Assembly (NCBI RefSeq): GCF_910596095.1
Contig: NC_056544.1
Location: forward strand, 3,127,155 to 3,191,154
DNA length: 64,000 nucleotides
Source: Thunnus maccoyii
Lineage: Eukaryota > Chordata > Actinopteri > Scombriformes > Scombridae
Reading direction: 5' to 3'
In this document: positions 23,539 through 35,919 of the stretch, piece after piece
Layout of the letters: each line of letters starts with the position of its first letter
How positions within the stretch are numbered: the stretch's first letter is position 1
Position numbers and translations under genes: made by a program
The notes under the pieces: model-generated
Databases searched by the model: none
Seen by the model: only the letters and a program-made list of their open reading frames with translations
What the model was told of the DNA's origin: nothing

Positions 23539-26500
23539 ATGAGGGAGAACAGTGTGCCCCGAATTTTTATAATCATCTTATGTGCGCTGGTTTTTGTGGC
23601 CGTTTTAGTAATTAACGGTCTTGCTGGAGCGGGCAGAGGTGAGTGAAAATAACGTCACATAGACAAGAACGCTTTTCACTGTGCTGCAGTTAACGCTAAC
23701 TTCTGAAATCTGTCGATACTGGCGTATTAACAATGTTTTCATTATGTTTAAGCCGACATAACTAACGTATTACGACAGATGGGATTCATTTTCTTCCTCT
23801 GGTTACGAAACTGAGTTTTTACTGGGAGGGAGTCTCCAGTTAATGATCTGTTGCTGGCAGTTCGTTATGTTGTTACCGTTGTTACACAAAACAATGATGA
23901 GTTATTTCCATGAGTCGGCCCGTGTAGCTAGCTCACTAGTTACATAATTAGCTCGTTATCCAACGTTATATATGAACAGAAAAGGCTACTTTTTACTAGA
24001 AAAACCTCGTGTTTAGTTTACAGACTTATTAAGATGACAAAGACGCTCATTGTACGGCATTAAAGGGTCACTTCACCCAAATTACAAAACTAAAAAAATA
24101 AAATAAAACCCTTTCTCACTTACCTCTAAGTATTAACTAGCTATGTAGATTTGTTCGGTTTTGTTTTGGTTTCATGAGAAAAGCAGATACATTTCTGAGA
24201 TTTCTACCTTCACTTTAATTCAATTTTGGGAATCGAATTTCGTTTGTGCAGCTCACAGTGTTGGAAAATGATCAAGAACCAAACGAAACATGTCTGTCTA
24301 CAGACATCATGATCAATAGTTTTAATTGGTCCTACTTTAATAAAAGAAATGGTTCCTACGAACTACTAGATTGATAAGAGGGGAGTCTCTGGTGTGTCTT
24401 ACGCCAACTTATGTTTTTGGAGGAAAAAATCAGTAATCCTGAAAAGGGAAAAAATATGCCCTCGTCCATGGGTGTGGCAAACATAAATTTAATGACGGGC
24501 ATTCTTTCCTTTCTTCCTCAACATTTTTCAAGAGTAGATAGTTAGTTGCAGTGTCATAATGTGGTGTTGTTGAACCTCTTGTTAACTACAGATAATGAGA
24601 AATACCAGCAATAAAACAGAAAGTTAGAATGTTAGATGTTAGAGTTAGATGATCGATAGAGGAGAACCAGTATCTGTCCGTCCACTCTGAACTGTCCAGA
24701 CTTACCCTCAAAGTGTACTTCTTGTTATCCTCTTCTGTAAATGACACCTGTGGTGAAGTCCCCTGAGCGTTTTATATCCATTACTGTCCCTAGATGTTTG
24801 TATTCATTTACAACTTCACTACATTCATCATTCACAGCAACTTGTTGGTGTGACTTTCTTCTTGTTTCTTCTTAGTTTTTGTTGTATTTAGCAGATGAGT
24901 CGCCAGTCAACTAACTCATCCACACACCCACAATACTACATTCCATCTCCAGTGATCAAACCAACAGCTGCCGTGTCATCGACAGATTAAACTTTAAAAA
25001 CATCAGATGAGTTACCCTTATATTCATGTGTCTCTCCCATATGGAGGCTCTCTGTTAGTAATCATAGAGGTGACACTACAGCTTTTACACTAACACACTG
25101 TAATGTGTCAATCAAAAAGGACTCCATCCATCTGATGATTCAGCTAATCACCTATAGATGTAACAGCCTTTCCATTAAAATACTTGGTCTTATAGTATTG
25201 ATTGAATACAGATGTAAAGTCTATAAACATAACACTGACATGTTGTATGCACTGGTGTAGTTTTTTTTAAATAAAGGATTTGTTAAAGGCTTCTACTTGT
25301 GGAATGAAATATTCCTGTGAAATGTTTTTTAACAGATAAAATTTATGTTCTTTTAATTTGTGCACACAAATTATTTATTTTACTTTTTACACCTGAGACT
25401 TACCAGGATAATCAAATAATATCCTGCTATTTTTCATAGTTTGGGAGAGGCAAGGAAAATCTTAATCCTACGGCACTTAATGACTTTTTTCACAATAGTG
25501 TGCCACCAACCTGGCAGTCTGAGGAAGGCCCTTTCCTGTTTCAACATGACAATGTTCCTGTACACTCAGCCAGGCCCATTATTAAATGTTTTTCCCGGTT
25601 TGGTGTGGAGGAACTGGACTGGCCTGCACGGAACACATTTGGGATGAACTGGAATGCTGATCGTCCCTGTTGTTTTCCAGGTCCCTTCCATTCTTCAACA
25701 GGCAATGTGTCGGCCCGCTATGAGACAGATCTCACTCCAGCTGGCTGGACCTTCTCTATCTGGGGTGTTATCTATACCTGGCTCACCCTGATGGTCATAT
25801 ACATCACTTTATATGCTTTCAGAGGGTAAACTTAGATCAGAATGTACTCATACAAAATATTTACTCATGCAGTCTGATTGGACTCAGACCAACATGTAGA
25901 TGAAATTGATATTTCTTTTTCTGTGAATAGATCCTGGGCCCAGTGTCTGCTGCCATATGCCTTCTATTTTTGCTGGCTGGCCAACATGGTGATGAACATG
26001 ATATGGCTAGTGCTGTGGGACAGAGAGTACGTATACTGTTTCTACTTATTAGTTTATTTATTTGCACAGAAAAAAAAAAAAAAAAAAACACTGAAAACAA
26101 AGAAAAAATGAAATAATATATATGTATGTATGTATGAGTGTGTATATATTATAATATTTGGGTATAACTGGGGTGAGGACAACTGAGGATGAGTGGAGGG
26201 TGTTAAGGAGAGTAGGATAAAAAGGGCAGCAAACACCCTCAGACAAATCACAAATTAACATTAAAATTAATTTAGGCAGCAATATACTAGCATTGAGGAG
26301 AGTAAATTTTGGTTATGTTTAAGATCAAAATGGATTATATTCTCAAAGGATCGGTTCGCCCAAATTACAAAAAAAATAGTGTATATACAGTTGTATTATT
26401 CAGAGTGTTTGGTTTAATTCGTCCAGATTTTGAGATATTTGTCACCCAAATACAAATTTCATTTTTGGTGCTCCCACCATCGGAAAAAATACATTTGAAA

Positions 26501-29500
26501 ACACATTTTGAAAAATCAGTATTTAAAAGTGTAACAGCAAACCCCTTTTTAGTAAAAGTGGAACGACTTTTAACCTGAAGAAATAGTCCCTATAAAAACT
26601 GTTGACAGCGTGTTCTCTCATTTATCCAGAATAACATAGACATTGTTTCTGGAATGACACATCACTGTTTTTCAATGCTTTGAGCACCACAAACAAAACT
26701 CCACTTTTTTTTATATTGATTGATCATTTATTGAACCTAGACCATTTGGAAATTTAACTACACCTTTGTTTTCCTCACTAATGAGAGAAGCTAAGTTGGG
26801 GTTGTGGGTTGATTAAATTAGTATTACCTGAAAAGAAGAGGTCTAGGTTAGGTGGTCACAGTCATTGATATAAATACAAAGTAAGAGTGGCCCAAGACAT
26901 GAGCCTTGAGGAACTCCTTGCAGTATTTGTTTTTAGGCATTGACTACACGATTATGAACATCATTATATAGCCACTGGTATAGGTTACTGGGGAATCCAT
27001 ACAAATACAGCAGTACTGTATGTTATGACTAACCATATCAAAAACATTGGATATTTTTAAAAATTCCCTACATAAATTAATGATTATTCTAGACTTGTAA
27101 TGAAATCTCCACTTGTAATAAAACTGTTGACCTTTAGACTGCTGATATGATGCATTGATGGTCCCTCTCTCTCTTGCAGGTTGATGCTGGCGGCTCTGGT
27201 TGTATTAATCCTGATATCAATTACCAACTACTGCGCCTTGTTCTTCTGTTGCTTTGCCACAGATTACTATGGACTCTGGTTACAGACTTACTATCCCAAA
27301 GACCTGGCCTGTCTCAGAATACTGGTAGGCTACAGTGTGTGCATGGACAGGTGTTACGCTTTATTCAACACATTGTTAAAGGAAATCACATTGCATTTTT
27401 TAAATATTACAAGATTATAAATTCAGTATGATTGACAGATTTGAGTTAGGAACACTCATCATGTGTGTCAGTATCATACATACATACATTATCGGTGCAT
27501 TACTATAGCAGTACTTGCTCATTGTCCCCTCTGAATAATGTCATTTTTATCTATGAATGTTCATGTGTTCAGGTCCAGAATGGTTTGGCTCTCTACACCA
27601 CTTGGACATCCATCGCTTCTCTCATCAACTTCTCATTGGTTCTCCACATGTGGGGTGTGGTCAGGAGCACAGCAGCAACAGCCTCTCTTTGCATCCTGTT
27701 TGCTGAGCTGGTGGGATGGTAAGCTTTGATGGGAAGAGGTTGAATGAGGGGCATCTCCATGTATGGCAGAGGGGCAACACATTCAGGAATACTAGAAGAT
27801 TATTTTGTTCATCATGAACTCATTGAGAATTTTTTTTAAAATTCACATTTTTTTATTAGCTTTTACAGTAGATACAAAAACATAGTGCAACACTATTAGA
27901 TTAAATCAATGAAAAACAGGTAGCAGATTAACAGAATGATAAAGTAGCGAAAATAGAAACAAAAGGGGGGAAACAAAGTATGACATAAATACACCAAACT
28001 CAGGGTAGCACATTTTTATTATAAAAATAAAATAGTATGAGTATTTTTGCTTCCTGTTGTTTTTCTGTCTTTATACATCCAAAAATGAGACCAACTTCAT
28101 AGAATGTCCCTTGGTAATTATTAGTCCTTGCCATTAAAGACTCAAGAGTCAATGTCTTTCATTAATTTTAACCATTTAGCCAAATCAGGTCTTGTCTGAC
28201 TCCAATGACCTTCCTTCCAATGACAGAGAACAATCCTTTAAGAACCAATAAAGCCTAGTATAAGTCCAAATTGCTGTTTGGATTTAGGTGGTGACAGGAG
28301 AGACCTGTCTCCTAATAAGCACAGCTGGGGAGATTCAGGCAATGGTTTATGTAATCACTCTCCAATACTTTCACCCATTAAGAGTTTAACTTAAAACATT
28401 GAATTGATGGAGCTCAAAGTAGATTGTAGCTGCTGAAGGTATAGGGAATCTCATTCTGTCTTTTGCCATTATTGTAATATAAAGGCCTTAAGGAAGAAAG
28501 TAATAATAAGTAGAAAAGTAATATGTTTTCTGATATATAGATGTGATTAAAACTGTGGTAAAAAAAATATATATATATATATATTTTTAGAATTTTTGGT
28601 ATGAGACTGGAAAAATTAATACAACAGCTGCTAATGGAAGTTGGAAACTTTGGTCAGTCTTCCTTTTGTTACTTATTGCACATGTGATCTGTATCTGGGG
28701 ATTTACTGCAATCACAATGCAATTGAATGGGTACGACCACATCTGGGGGCAGTCCAGAACACTTTTTAATATCATGACTTTCTCAGCAGAGGAAAGATAA
28801 GTGGAGCCCATACAGTAGCAGCACTTCAGAGAACTGCTACAATGTGTAAGAGGAGGGTCACATGGCAGAAGGGTATAGCCAAGGTAGTACTAGTGCTAGC
28901 AAGTCAACATTGACTACAGAAAACAAGCCTACAGATGCCGTAGACTATCTGTGTGACACGCCACCCTCATATTGCTCATTGTGGCAATCCCTGAAGAATA
29001 TCTTATATCAGTTATGCTGACTTGGACCTAGGGCTCAAGACTAACACAGTCTGTAGGCTCAAACTGTTCATGATAAAGTCATTACTGATTAAAAAACAGT
29101 AAGATCAGTCAGGCTTATTTATGAGTCCATAGTTCAGCTTGATCATATATCTGCTGTGGCCTGAAAATAATGCATTTGTTTTGCCTTTCTGCCTCGACCG
29201 CTGCTTAACATTTAATATTGCACAACATGAGGAACAGTTGCAGTGATTCAGTAGTGTTTGTCTGTGCACAACATGAGGAACAGTTGCAGTGATTCAGTAG
29301 TGTTTGTCTGTGCACAACATGAGGAACAGTTGCAGTGATTCAGTAGTGTTTGTCTGTGCACAACATGAGGAACAGTTGCAGTGATTCAGTAGTGTTTGTC
29401 TTTTGAAGTGGTGACCAGAGCTTTGATTGCTTTGTCGATGTTTGCAGGTTTATCCTCGAGAACTGGGTGCTGGACCGCTGGGTGCGTAACATCCTGACAG

Positions 29501-30399
29501 TCTACCCTGTGGTGATTGTGGCTCTGGTCGGAAACATCTTCAGACATTTTGACCCAGCTGACCCCACTCCGAATTCTGTCTTCACTGGTGAGTTTAACAT
29601 AACTACTGCAACTGGATCAATACCAGACTGTGACTTCACCAACACCTGCCATATACCATGGATGTATTATAAGATCTGGATACTGAATTCAAGGATGCCG
29701 CCAAAAAAAAAGTTTCTAGCTTCCGGGTTTACTTCTGGGGGTATGCGGCCCACTAGTAGTGTTTCTCTTGCTGGTCTTGTCCGTGAGTTCCCACTTGGCC
29801 CATAGACTTTACACTGTGATAACATCATACATTTTAAAAAAGCTTTTCTCAGCTCGAGGAAAGTTTTATAAATATAAAACCTCCATGGATCAAATATTCA
29901 TAATAGAAAGAGTCATGATTGACCTTATTTGCAGTTTGAGATGTCCTGTCAACAGTTTTACAGGCGTTTCTTTTATACTGGTGGTCTATGTGGAAAATGC
30001 TTTTTGAGCCACAGGGGATTTTTCACTGCAATACCACAAGTGGCCACCAGGAAAAATTGGAAGCAAGGCTGAACAGCAGCGCCCAATCCAGCTCTTACAA
30101 TACATCCACGCCCTATACCCATCTTTCTAGTCTAACAAGCTAATTAAGTGACTTCTTTCCACCTGACATCAAAACATCATAGTATGTTGCCTTTCTGTAT
30201 TCCCCAAAATGATTTTTTTCTACTTTTCCCTCTTCTTTTTGTCCTATCAGTTGTAATGCTGGTGTTAGCATGTGTCCTGCTGGTGTTCCGAGTCTGTAAC
30301 GTCATCTGGAGAAACATGTGGCGGCCCCTCCACTCGCCAGGCTCAGCACGGCTGCTGGTATCACCCCTCGACGGCAGAAAATTCAAGATCCTATCTTAA
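23539..30399 (+). CDS. TspO/MBR-like multi-pass membrane protein, seven exons, complete
   Basis: Exons: 23539-23638, 25681-25825, 25931-26026, 27180-27324, 27573-27718, 29448-29587, 30251-30399. All are GT-AG with matching phases, giving 306 residues. The start [10 protein letters not shown] leads straight into a hydrophobic segment (about residues 9-30). Exon 2 carries [18 protein letters not shown], a Trp-rich motif like that of TspO/MBR tryptophan-rich sensory proteins. Further hydrophobic segments lie in every later exon, for about seven to eight transmembrane helices. The tail after the last helix is short and basic (WRRPL-like [14 protein letters not shown]). TspO proteins bind cholesterol or tetrapyrroles, but the canonical vertebrate TSPO is about half this length, so function here is open. 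No symbol is assigned. Poly(A) signal AATAAA at 31004-31009. Intron 1 ends next to a Tc1 transposase relic; intron 5 has a 46-bp minisatellite. Confidence 0.85.
24062..24280 (+). mobile_element. MITE with AAAGGGTCACTTCACCC terminus (intron 1 of TspO-like gene)
   Basis: Left end TAAAGGGTCACTTCACCCAA. Same family as 2330-2707 and 26347-26700. The right end is not resolved. Confidence 0.5.
25437..25662 (+). pseudogene. Tc1-like transposase relic
   Basis: A stretch in the frame of 25500 reads [14 protein letters not shown] then [15 protein letters not shown], and then LGMNW-like remains (TTTGGGATGAACTGGAATGC). This matches the catalytic FQxDNxPxH ... FxxxGVxxLDWPAxSPDLNP ... LWDELER region of Tc1/mariner transposases. 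Only this C-terminal part is present. The DLNPIEH segment is lost, and no terminal inverted repeats were found beside it. The relic ends about 20 bp before exon 2 of the TspO-like gene at 25681. Confidence 0.75.
26347..26700 (+). mobile_element. MITE with AAAGGATCGGTTCGCCC terminus (intron 3 of TspO-like gene)
   Basis: The left end is like 24062. The right portion, AATAGTCCCTATAAAAACTG and TGAGCACCACAAACAAAAC, matches 2400-2545. It is the best internal copy of this family in the window after 2330-2707. Confidence 0.55.
27840..29220. other. TspO-like gene intron 5, unique or ancient-repeat sequence
   Basis: A 1.4-kb stretch without exon features. Part of it (about 27850-28400) read on the minus strand has the feel of a decayed LINE 3' region, but no motif is strong enough to call. 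A (TA)n run sits at 28567-28586. Confidence 0.35.
29221..29402 (+). repeat. 46-bp minisatellite, about four units
   Basis: Units start at 29221, 29267, 29313 and 29359 with CACAACATGAGGAACAGTTG. The first three are identical over 46 bases and the fourth differs only at its end. The array stops about 45 bp before exon 6 of the TspO-like gene (29448), so it covers the likely distal branch-point region. Confidence 0.95.
29653..30118. mobile_element. MITE with GTGGATGTATTRTAAGA termini (intron 6 of TspO-like gene)
   Basis: The left end ACCATGGATGTATTATAAGA then TCTGGATAC is matched by the inverse of the right end (CCAGCTCTTACAATACATCC then ACGCCC). The internal sequence has no conserved frame. 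It fills most of intron 6. Confidence 0.6.
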
Positions 30400-33300
30400 A
30401 CAGTAGGAATGTGTACGTTACCTCCCGTCCCTGCTGTATACACTTTGATTGACATGGTTCACACAAGCCACTGTTAGGTTCAGGGGGGGAATTTGCCACT
30501 TTTGATATGGAGTTTTACACTCGTTAAGGTGTTCAACTGGTAATTGATTTGCCTAAACAACATGGATGAGAAGTGCATTTCTTTCAATGGACGGTTTGAA
30601 ATTGGTTGAAAAAGAAAACAAAGGACAGAACAGAGAGGTGTTTACAGATCAATGGGAAGGCATGAAAACCTCTTCATGAGCTGCAATGCTGACATTCTGA
30701 AACACTGTTTTTAAAATGAAAATCATCAATGTAAAACTACTTCTAATTACCAGTATTATTGTCTATATGTAAAGTACTTTATATACAAACACATACAAGT
30801 GATTTGACAACCACTGTTCTGTATTACTATTTTTAAAGCAGTTATATTGTTGCATTCTTGGCTTTTTTTTATTTTGTATTCATACAGTGGCAGCAGACTA
30901 TAGACTATCAATATCTGTCGGCACTCTGACGATATCATTTTACTAAGCAAACAGTAATCTTTTTAAAAGTACCTTGAGCTTTGTTTGATTCATTTCATTT
31001 GCCAATAAAATTTCTCAGATCTAATATCCGTCTGCCAGTCTGAAAATCTGTGATATCAAATGCAAAAAACAGTATGTGCATAAATGAGATGTTTCCCCAC
31101 CATGAAAGGATTAGTTAGGTTGAGACCTTGTGTTACTTTCTAAAACTGGGACCTGGGAACAGACTTGAAGATTATTAAGGTTATAATCTAGAAGACTATA
31201 TAACAAGTTATATCTTCCGACATGCACACTGGGGTCCTGACAGTCAGAGGCACATATAAACAGCTGAGTTAATGCAGAGGTACTGTACTGGTCTCATTCG
31301 GAGGGTCACACTGCATGATGTCCTACTACCTCACAAAGTCGTTTAAAACAGTTGTCCTCCTTGCCACTCTCAGAAAAATAAAATTTCTCCTCTTTTTTTG
31401 CTGTCAGCGTGGCCTGTGAATGGCAACACCGGTCTGTCAGTGGGTCGGCCACTTTAGTTCAGACTGAAATGTTTCAACTATTAGCTTGATTGCTATGACG
31501 TTCTGTCTAAATTCCTCACTGTCATGGTCCCTTTTCCGGTGAATTGAGTGTCTGAGAGTTTCAACTCCTGCATGTCATATCAACGCTTGCATTTCACCAC
31601 ATGTAAAACCAGGAAACTGCTCTCAATGCATGTTTGAGAGCAGGAGGACACAGAGGTTGTTTTCAGCTTCATTCCAGAAAGAAGAGAAACTTGAACTTTA
31701 ACTGCCAGTGTGTTTGAAAGGAGGAATAAGATTCAAAGGGAAGAGTTAAATACTTGTACTGTAAAACACATGGTAAACATAACACTATCAATGGCAAGTT
31801 GGATATCACCGTTATATGCATTCTTTCTTCTTGTGAAGCTTTAATCAAAGTATTTATTATTTTAAAATATTTTAGGATCATGACATAAACAGTGAACCTA
31901 TGATCATGAAACACTGCAATGATCCTCAGCTGTCTTTTTTTATGGAGAAGTTGCCAACCAGTCGCACATTAGATTTACTATATTAAATGGATATTGACAG
32001 GTGCAACAAATACAAACAGTATAAAAACATTCAGTGCAATTTACTTTAAATGACTTAAAGCTAGCCTATGGAACCTTGGCTGAACATCAGCCTTCATTAG
32101 TCATAAGTGACAATTATGTGATAATAGCGTTAAAAGTGTTAAAACATAGTTTAAGTGGAGAAGAGTCATAAAGATGGTGAACTGACTCAAAAATATCAGT
32201 AATATCTATTTAAATGTGCTAACATTAGCCACCACAAGTAAGGCTGTAGCTGCCAAACCCTCTAATGAATGGAACTTAGTATGTGTTCATTGCTAATGAG
32301 TTGAACTTTTCATTTATAAAGGTCTCATTGTGTTATTTTGTTTTCCAAAACTTTCATAGTTTTGCTTTGAATAAAAAAGAAATGACAAGGAAGGACTAAT
32401 CCCTTGTGCTGGTTAAGTTTTCAGTTTTTATTTTCTAAACTTTTTTTGGGGCGTCAGGACATGAAAGTGGAGTTGAGGGAATAGACTAAAGGTTGGTAAG
32501 AAGAAAGACTAAAAGGCCAGATTTATATCTGAAGGTAGATTGACTCTATTCTTAGATGCAGGCTGGACTGGAGACAGTAACTGAAGTGGTGCAACATTTT
32601 TATCTCTGCTTTGATTTTATGATTTTGTTTTTCCTCCCTGTATCTTATTTGCTTCTGGCATAGACACTGAATGTACAGTAGATTGAATTTAAAATGTCTT
32701 CTCTCTCTGTTTTGTATGTTGAGTTAATGTTTTACTGTTTCACACTAATGAAAGATGAAACAGCAACAGTGAATCAGCCAGACACACAGTGGGACAGACT
32801 AACTGAAGAAGGTTGTGTGGGATGGATTAAGTCCACTGATGTTAACACGAGTACAAACAGGTTGGGTTGAAGAAATTACGGCATGTGTCCATGTGACTGA
32901 GTCCATGTAGACAGCACACTGTAACACAACAGCATCAGTATCCAGGGAAACAACCAAAACACATTATATGATCTCTTTGCTGCATTCTTGGGAGGAAGAT
33001 AAATATACACAACAGTATCTAACTCACATTATTTGATGTCATCTTACCTCTTTCTTCCTTTCTGTAGATGTTGGTTAGGCTGCTATATCATGTTTAACCA
33101 CACACACACACACACAGGACAATAAGCAGTCTATAAACCAGAGGGGGGCTGTTTCACACATTTGAGGAAACTCAATGAAAAAATGAGGATGATATGGCAG
33201 CAACAACAGCTTAGGTTTCTTTAATAGACACTGTGTGTAAGGGGGCCACAAGGGGGTCCAGGCTTGTTGCTACAGGGGGAATTGGCCCCTGCCTAGAACC

Positions 33301-35555
33301 GTCACAGCAGGTAGACCGATAAATCAGCCAGGCCGATTATATCCTCTGTAGAAAAACACAGGTTGGTTTAACAAGCAGCCAGTCTGCAGTTTGGAGGTAT
33401 TTACTGACCATCAACAGCTAGATTAACGTTAGCATCAGTGACTATATGTAATCCTTTCAATGAAGCTGCTTTGTTCTCACAGTCTCCAACTCTGAACTAA
33501 ACCAGCAGATCCCTGAATGTAGTGGTTAGCATTAGCAAGCCAGCTAAGAAAACACAACATGTAAGTAAGACAACTTTGGAGTTACCTGGAGTCTTATGGT
33601 GGAGGCTAACTACATCCACCTCCAGGGAATACACCAAGCCTAGCAGGTACCTGACCAACAGATATCAACTCTTTGACCCCCAGACAGCCAAAGTAACAGA
33701 GTGTTGCTGGGATCAGTAACTGTGATGTAAATACTGAATTTCAAATTTTGATGCCTCACACTACTGTTACTGAAAAAACACGTTACTGTGCGCATCTCAA
33801 AGTAATGTGTTACTGCTCAACATTGATGTTGGCCGATAAGTAACAAGAAATTGCAGTGTGGAGATGCCAGACTGGGTTTGAGGTTATTTACAGGCAGGGG
33901 TCTGTATCACATAGTTTTTCCACCAAATAAAAAAAATGTCCCACTCGGTATCTTAGTCACAATTCTTTAAAAAAAAAAAAGACTAATATAAGGGATCCTT
34001 ATCAAGACTGTTTTATGTTATGTAAAAATTACTATTGGCCAATGTATCGTCATTGTATTTTTTTTAAACACACAAAATCAACATCAATATTGGCCTCAAA
34101 AATCCAGTATCAGTCAGGCATAATTCTAAGTTTGAAAAGTTATTCCCAAGTAGAGTGTTCCTGGAGTTCATAAACTGTTTTGTTCAACTTTCCATTCCCA
34201 AACTAGTGGGATGTTATAATTGACATAAACAGACAAAGCACTGATGACGCTTTGAAAGAGGATGTGAATGAATGAAACATGAGAAAGAAGAACAAAAATA
34301 TGCATACACAAGAGAATATCATGCAAAAGCGGTTAGGACTGTAAAGCTGAAATGAAAGCTTGGGCAGGAGAGGGAGAGGATGGAGAATTTGTTTTGGAGA
34401 CTATAAATATCCTCATTTCCTGTATAAAGCATGTTCTAGTGGAGCACTTGGTTGTTGATATCTCCAGTCATAACTGTGTCATGTAAGACTTGTCAGTAGC
34501 CAGATTAATTTCATTTATGTGTCTTAAACGTGAGTTATGTGTTTTGACATCGTACATTACAGAAACTGAGCAATCATAAATGTAGTTTGTGGATGACTTT
34601 TAGTGATGATGACATTTTTATTGTTGTGTAATGCATCCAACCAGGCCCAGCACCACATGGGATGCCACAAATGATTGTAATACAGATCCAGACTTTCTTA
34701 ATTTCCATTCAGTTTTAGTACCCAACTGAAATTTGAATGATCACTTGTGTTATCATTTCACAAGCATTTAAAGCTGCATCAACCAATGTTTAGTTATCAA
34801 CACTGAATCCGATAACTGTAACGAACAAGGGTTTCTTAAAAAGCCGATGTCATCGGATCTGTTGCTGGGAGTTTTTGTTTGCTTTGCTCTCCTGCCCTCT
34901 AGTGGTCAAAAATGCTTAATGTAGATTTATTCACTTTTATTTGTATTACCAAAGTCCACTGACTTTACAGAGCTTTAAAGCACATCTAAAGACTGTGAGA
35001 TGTGGTTAAGTGGACCTTGAGTTAAGGGTATTTTGTCAGAATGTAGAAATGAATGAATAGAATGGGATGTGAATGTGATATGCAGTGGGTGAAGGAGAAC
35101 AACAAAGACAATGTGATTATTGCCTCCAGTTGTTTGTATCAAGTTTGTTTCATATTGTACACACTGCCTTAAGGGCTTCTGTGTTTGGATTCCAGTGCAT
35201 GTATGTGTGGAGGTCACTGAAGATGACTACTGACTAAATAGTCAATTAAATCACAGTTTTGGGAATTGATGTACAGGTTTCATTAAGGAAACCTGAGGTC
35301 AAAACTCTTAAGATGTTTTGTTTTGCTCTGTTTTATTGGCAAAGTGTGCAAGCATACAGAGGATGTGTCTTGGCGTTTGTTTCCACAAACTCAACATAGA
35401 AGAATAAAGATAAAACAAAAGTAAGGTAATAACAACAAATAAACAAAATAATAGTAAAATTAAATCAAAAGATTTAAATAATACTAAACACTAGAAATAA
35501 GCAAAAACAGGACAAAAAAACTGGAGCAAAACTGCATGGCTGCCATCCGCGCCCA
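30400..35555. other. 3' flank of TspO-like gene and intergenic DNA
   Basis: Contains the 3' UTR up to the AATAAA at 31004-31009, a (CA)n at 33099-33117 and end pieces of a family A element at 34768-34925 including GCCCTCTAGTGG. No conserved coding exon was recognised. The remainder is AT-rich and unremarkable. Confidence 0.5.
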
Positions 35556-35698
35556 TTAAAGGACAGGTTCACATTTTTTCAAGCCTTTCTCAAAAGCAAA
35601 CTGACATGCCAATGTGTACATTGAAACTTTTTTCTTGCTGTAATAATTCCTCCTATTCATACTGGATATTAAAAGATCATTTAGTGGGGTTTCCACTG
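35556..35698. mobile_element. Palindromic MITE family B, left-arm fragment
   Basis: Starts TTAAAGGACAGGTTCACATT and runs to ATACTGGATATTAAAAGATC, matching one arm of the family B elements. It lies about 220 bp upstream of the arpc5 start codon. Confidence 0.6.
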
Positions 35699-35702
35699 TA
35701 GT

Positions 35703-35812
35703 TTTCTGCCATCTATTACTACACACACCAGTCCAGTAGGTGGCGGTAGAGCACCTACAAACTGGTTTACCAACCGCCAACAAATCCAAAGATGAGGAAG
35801 AAGAAGCGGACG
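35703..35812. repeat. Fish interspersed repeat with CTCF-like core, upstream of arpc5
   Basis: TTCTGCCATCTATTACTACA, then CACCAGTCCAGTAGGTGG, then ACCGCCAACAAATCCAAAG and GAAGAAGAAG. From memory this is a recurrent fish repeat. It contains CCAGTAGGTGGCGGTA at 35733-35748, which fits the published CTCF core consensus at every position. Confidence 0.5.
35733..35748 (+). promoter_or_regulatory. Candidate CTCF site upstream of arpc5
   Basis: CCAGTAGGTGGCGGTA fits CCASYAGRKGGCRSYR. It lies 170 bp upstream of the arpc5 ATG. Occupancy is inference. Confidence 0.45.
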
Positions 35813-35919
35813 CGACGAAGTCAGGAAGTAGGTTTGTTACCGGGTACAGTGCAACTGAGAATATCCGTTGCTCATAACGCCTGTTTTAACGTTAAGCAGC
35901 CGTTACTATTGTGTCCAAT

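Noticed and set aside
26021-26030. Alternative end of TspO-like exon 3 at 26030 (GAGTAC|GTATAC)
   Set aside because: Phase 0 would shift exon 4 out of the hydrophobic frame; the 26026 donor keeps the frame.
29221-29402. Direct repeats resembling a CRISPR array
   Set aside because: The 46-bp units abut without spacers, and the locus is a vertebrate intron; this is a minisatellite.
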